A program made the position numbers and the translations under genes. The notes under the pieces were generated by a model. That model did not search any database. It had not been told where the DNA came from and saw only the letters and a list, made by a program, of their open reading frames with translations. Source: Rhizobiales bacterium CCH3-A5 (GTDB lineage: Bacteria > Pseudomonadota > Alphaproteobacteria > Rhizobiales > Beijerinckiaceae). Taken from it: DNA of 5,527 nt. The stretch covers positions 1-5,527 of the forward strand of contig LSIB01000112.1 in NCBI GenBank assembly GCA_001556025.1. The letters run 5' to 3'. Shown one piece after another: positions 5,476 to 5,527 of this stretch (position 1 is its first letter; every line of letters begins with the position of its first letter).

Positions 5476-5527
5476 GAGCCCGTCCCGAAAGGGTTGAGCG
5501 ACTGGGGCACTCGTGATTCCAAGGGGT
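5476..5527 (+). mobile_element. Possible tip of an IS5-like insertion sequence at the right edge
   Basis: gagcccgtcccgaaaggg follows a TTA at 5473-5475. From memory this resembles the start of IS5-family (IS427-like) elements, which often begin with GAG and sit at a TNA target. The GC-rich sequence to the window edge contrasts with the AT-rich stretch at 5400-5460. No transposase codon can be read before the edge, so this is tentative. Confidence 0.3.

Larger units (their letters stand above)
5119..5527. other. Gene-poor region upstream of the regulator
   Basis: I see no convincing gene in these roughly 400 bases. The open frame that extends the regulator to 5289 is short-codon filler without recognisable similarity. 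The stretch holds a phased direct repeat at 5336-5352, a Fur-like palindrome near 5429-5452 and a possible insertion-sequence tip from 5476, all described separately. The regulator's promoter should lie here, but no clear -35/-10 pair stands out. Confidence 0.6.

Noticed and set aside
1..5527. CRISPR array, tRNA or rRNA genes
   Set aside because: I saw no regularly spaced repeats and no tRNA-like cloverleaf or rRNA sequence on either strand by eye.

Overview
The window looks like accessory chromosome or plasmid DNA of an alphaproteobacterium, probably of the order Hyphomicrobiales (Rhizobiales). The porin belongs to the Porin_2 family typical of that group. The insertion sequences are GC-rich (44 of 60 bases are G or C in 1741-1800), and their IS66, IS256 and IS630 types are common there. 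I cannot name the genus.

Positions 1 to about 2670 are a pile of broken insertion sequences. An IS256-family transposase gene (minus strand) runs off the left edge and has interrupted the tnpB gene of an IS66-family element whose tnpA-tnpB pair also reads on the minus strand. The outer end of that IS66 element abuts the C-terminal half of an IS66 tnpC gene that reads the opposite way (plus strand). The tnpC copy ends in an IS66 terminal repeat, which in turn cuts off an IS630-family transposase fragment (minus strand). The IS630 fragment carries an in-frame stop and a frameshift at a run of seven A. No transposase gene here is complete and intact within the window, although the IS256 gene may be intact beyond it.

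Positions 2690 to 4452 hold an intact outer-membrane porin on the minus strand. It has a strong ribosome binding site, a signal peptide, a C-terminal phenylalanine and a good intrinsic terminator. The insertion-sequence pile begins just beyond that terminator, so the porin was spared. A 337-base region with GC-rich inverted repeats separates it from the next gene upstream.

Positions 4453 to 5118 (minus strand) encode a 221-residue putative DNA-binding protein with two helix-turn-helix segments. Its N-terminal part has near-ordinary base composition and the rest is very AT-rich, suggesting a chimeric or acquired gene. Upstream, 5119-5527 has no convincing gene. It holds a 10-bp-phased direct repeat, a weak Fur-like palindrome and, at the right edge, what may be the tip of another insertion sequence.

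I see no operon that forms a defence, biosynthetic or other recognised system. The most interesting parts are the inverted IS66 junction, the IS630 slip site and the two-headed regulator.
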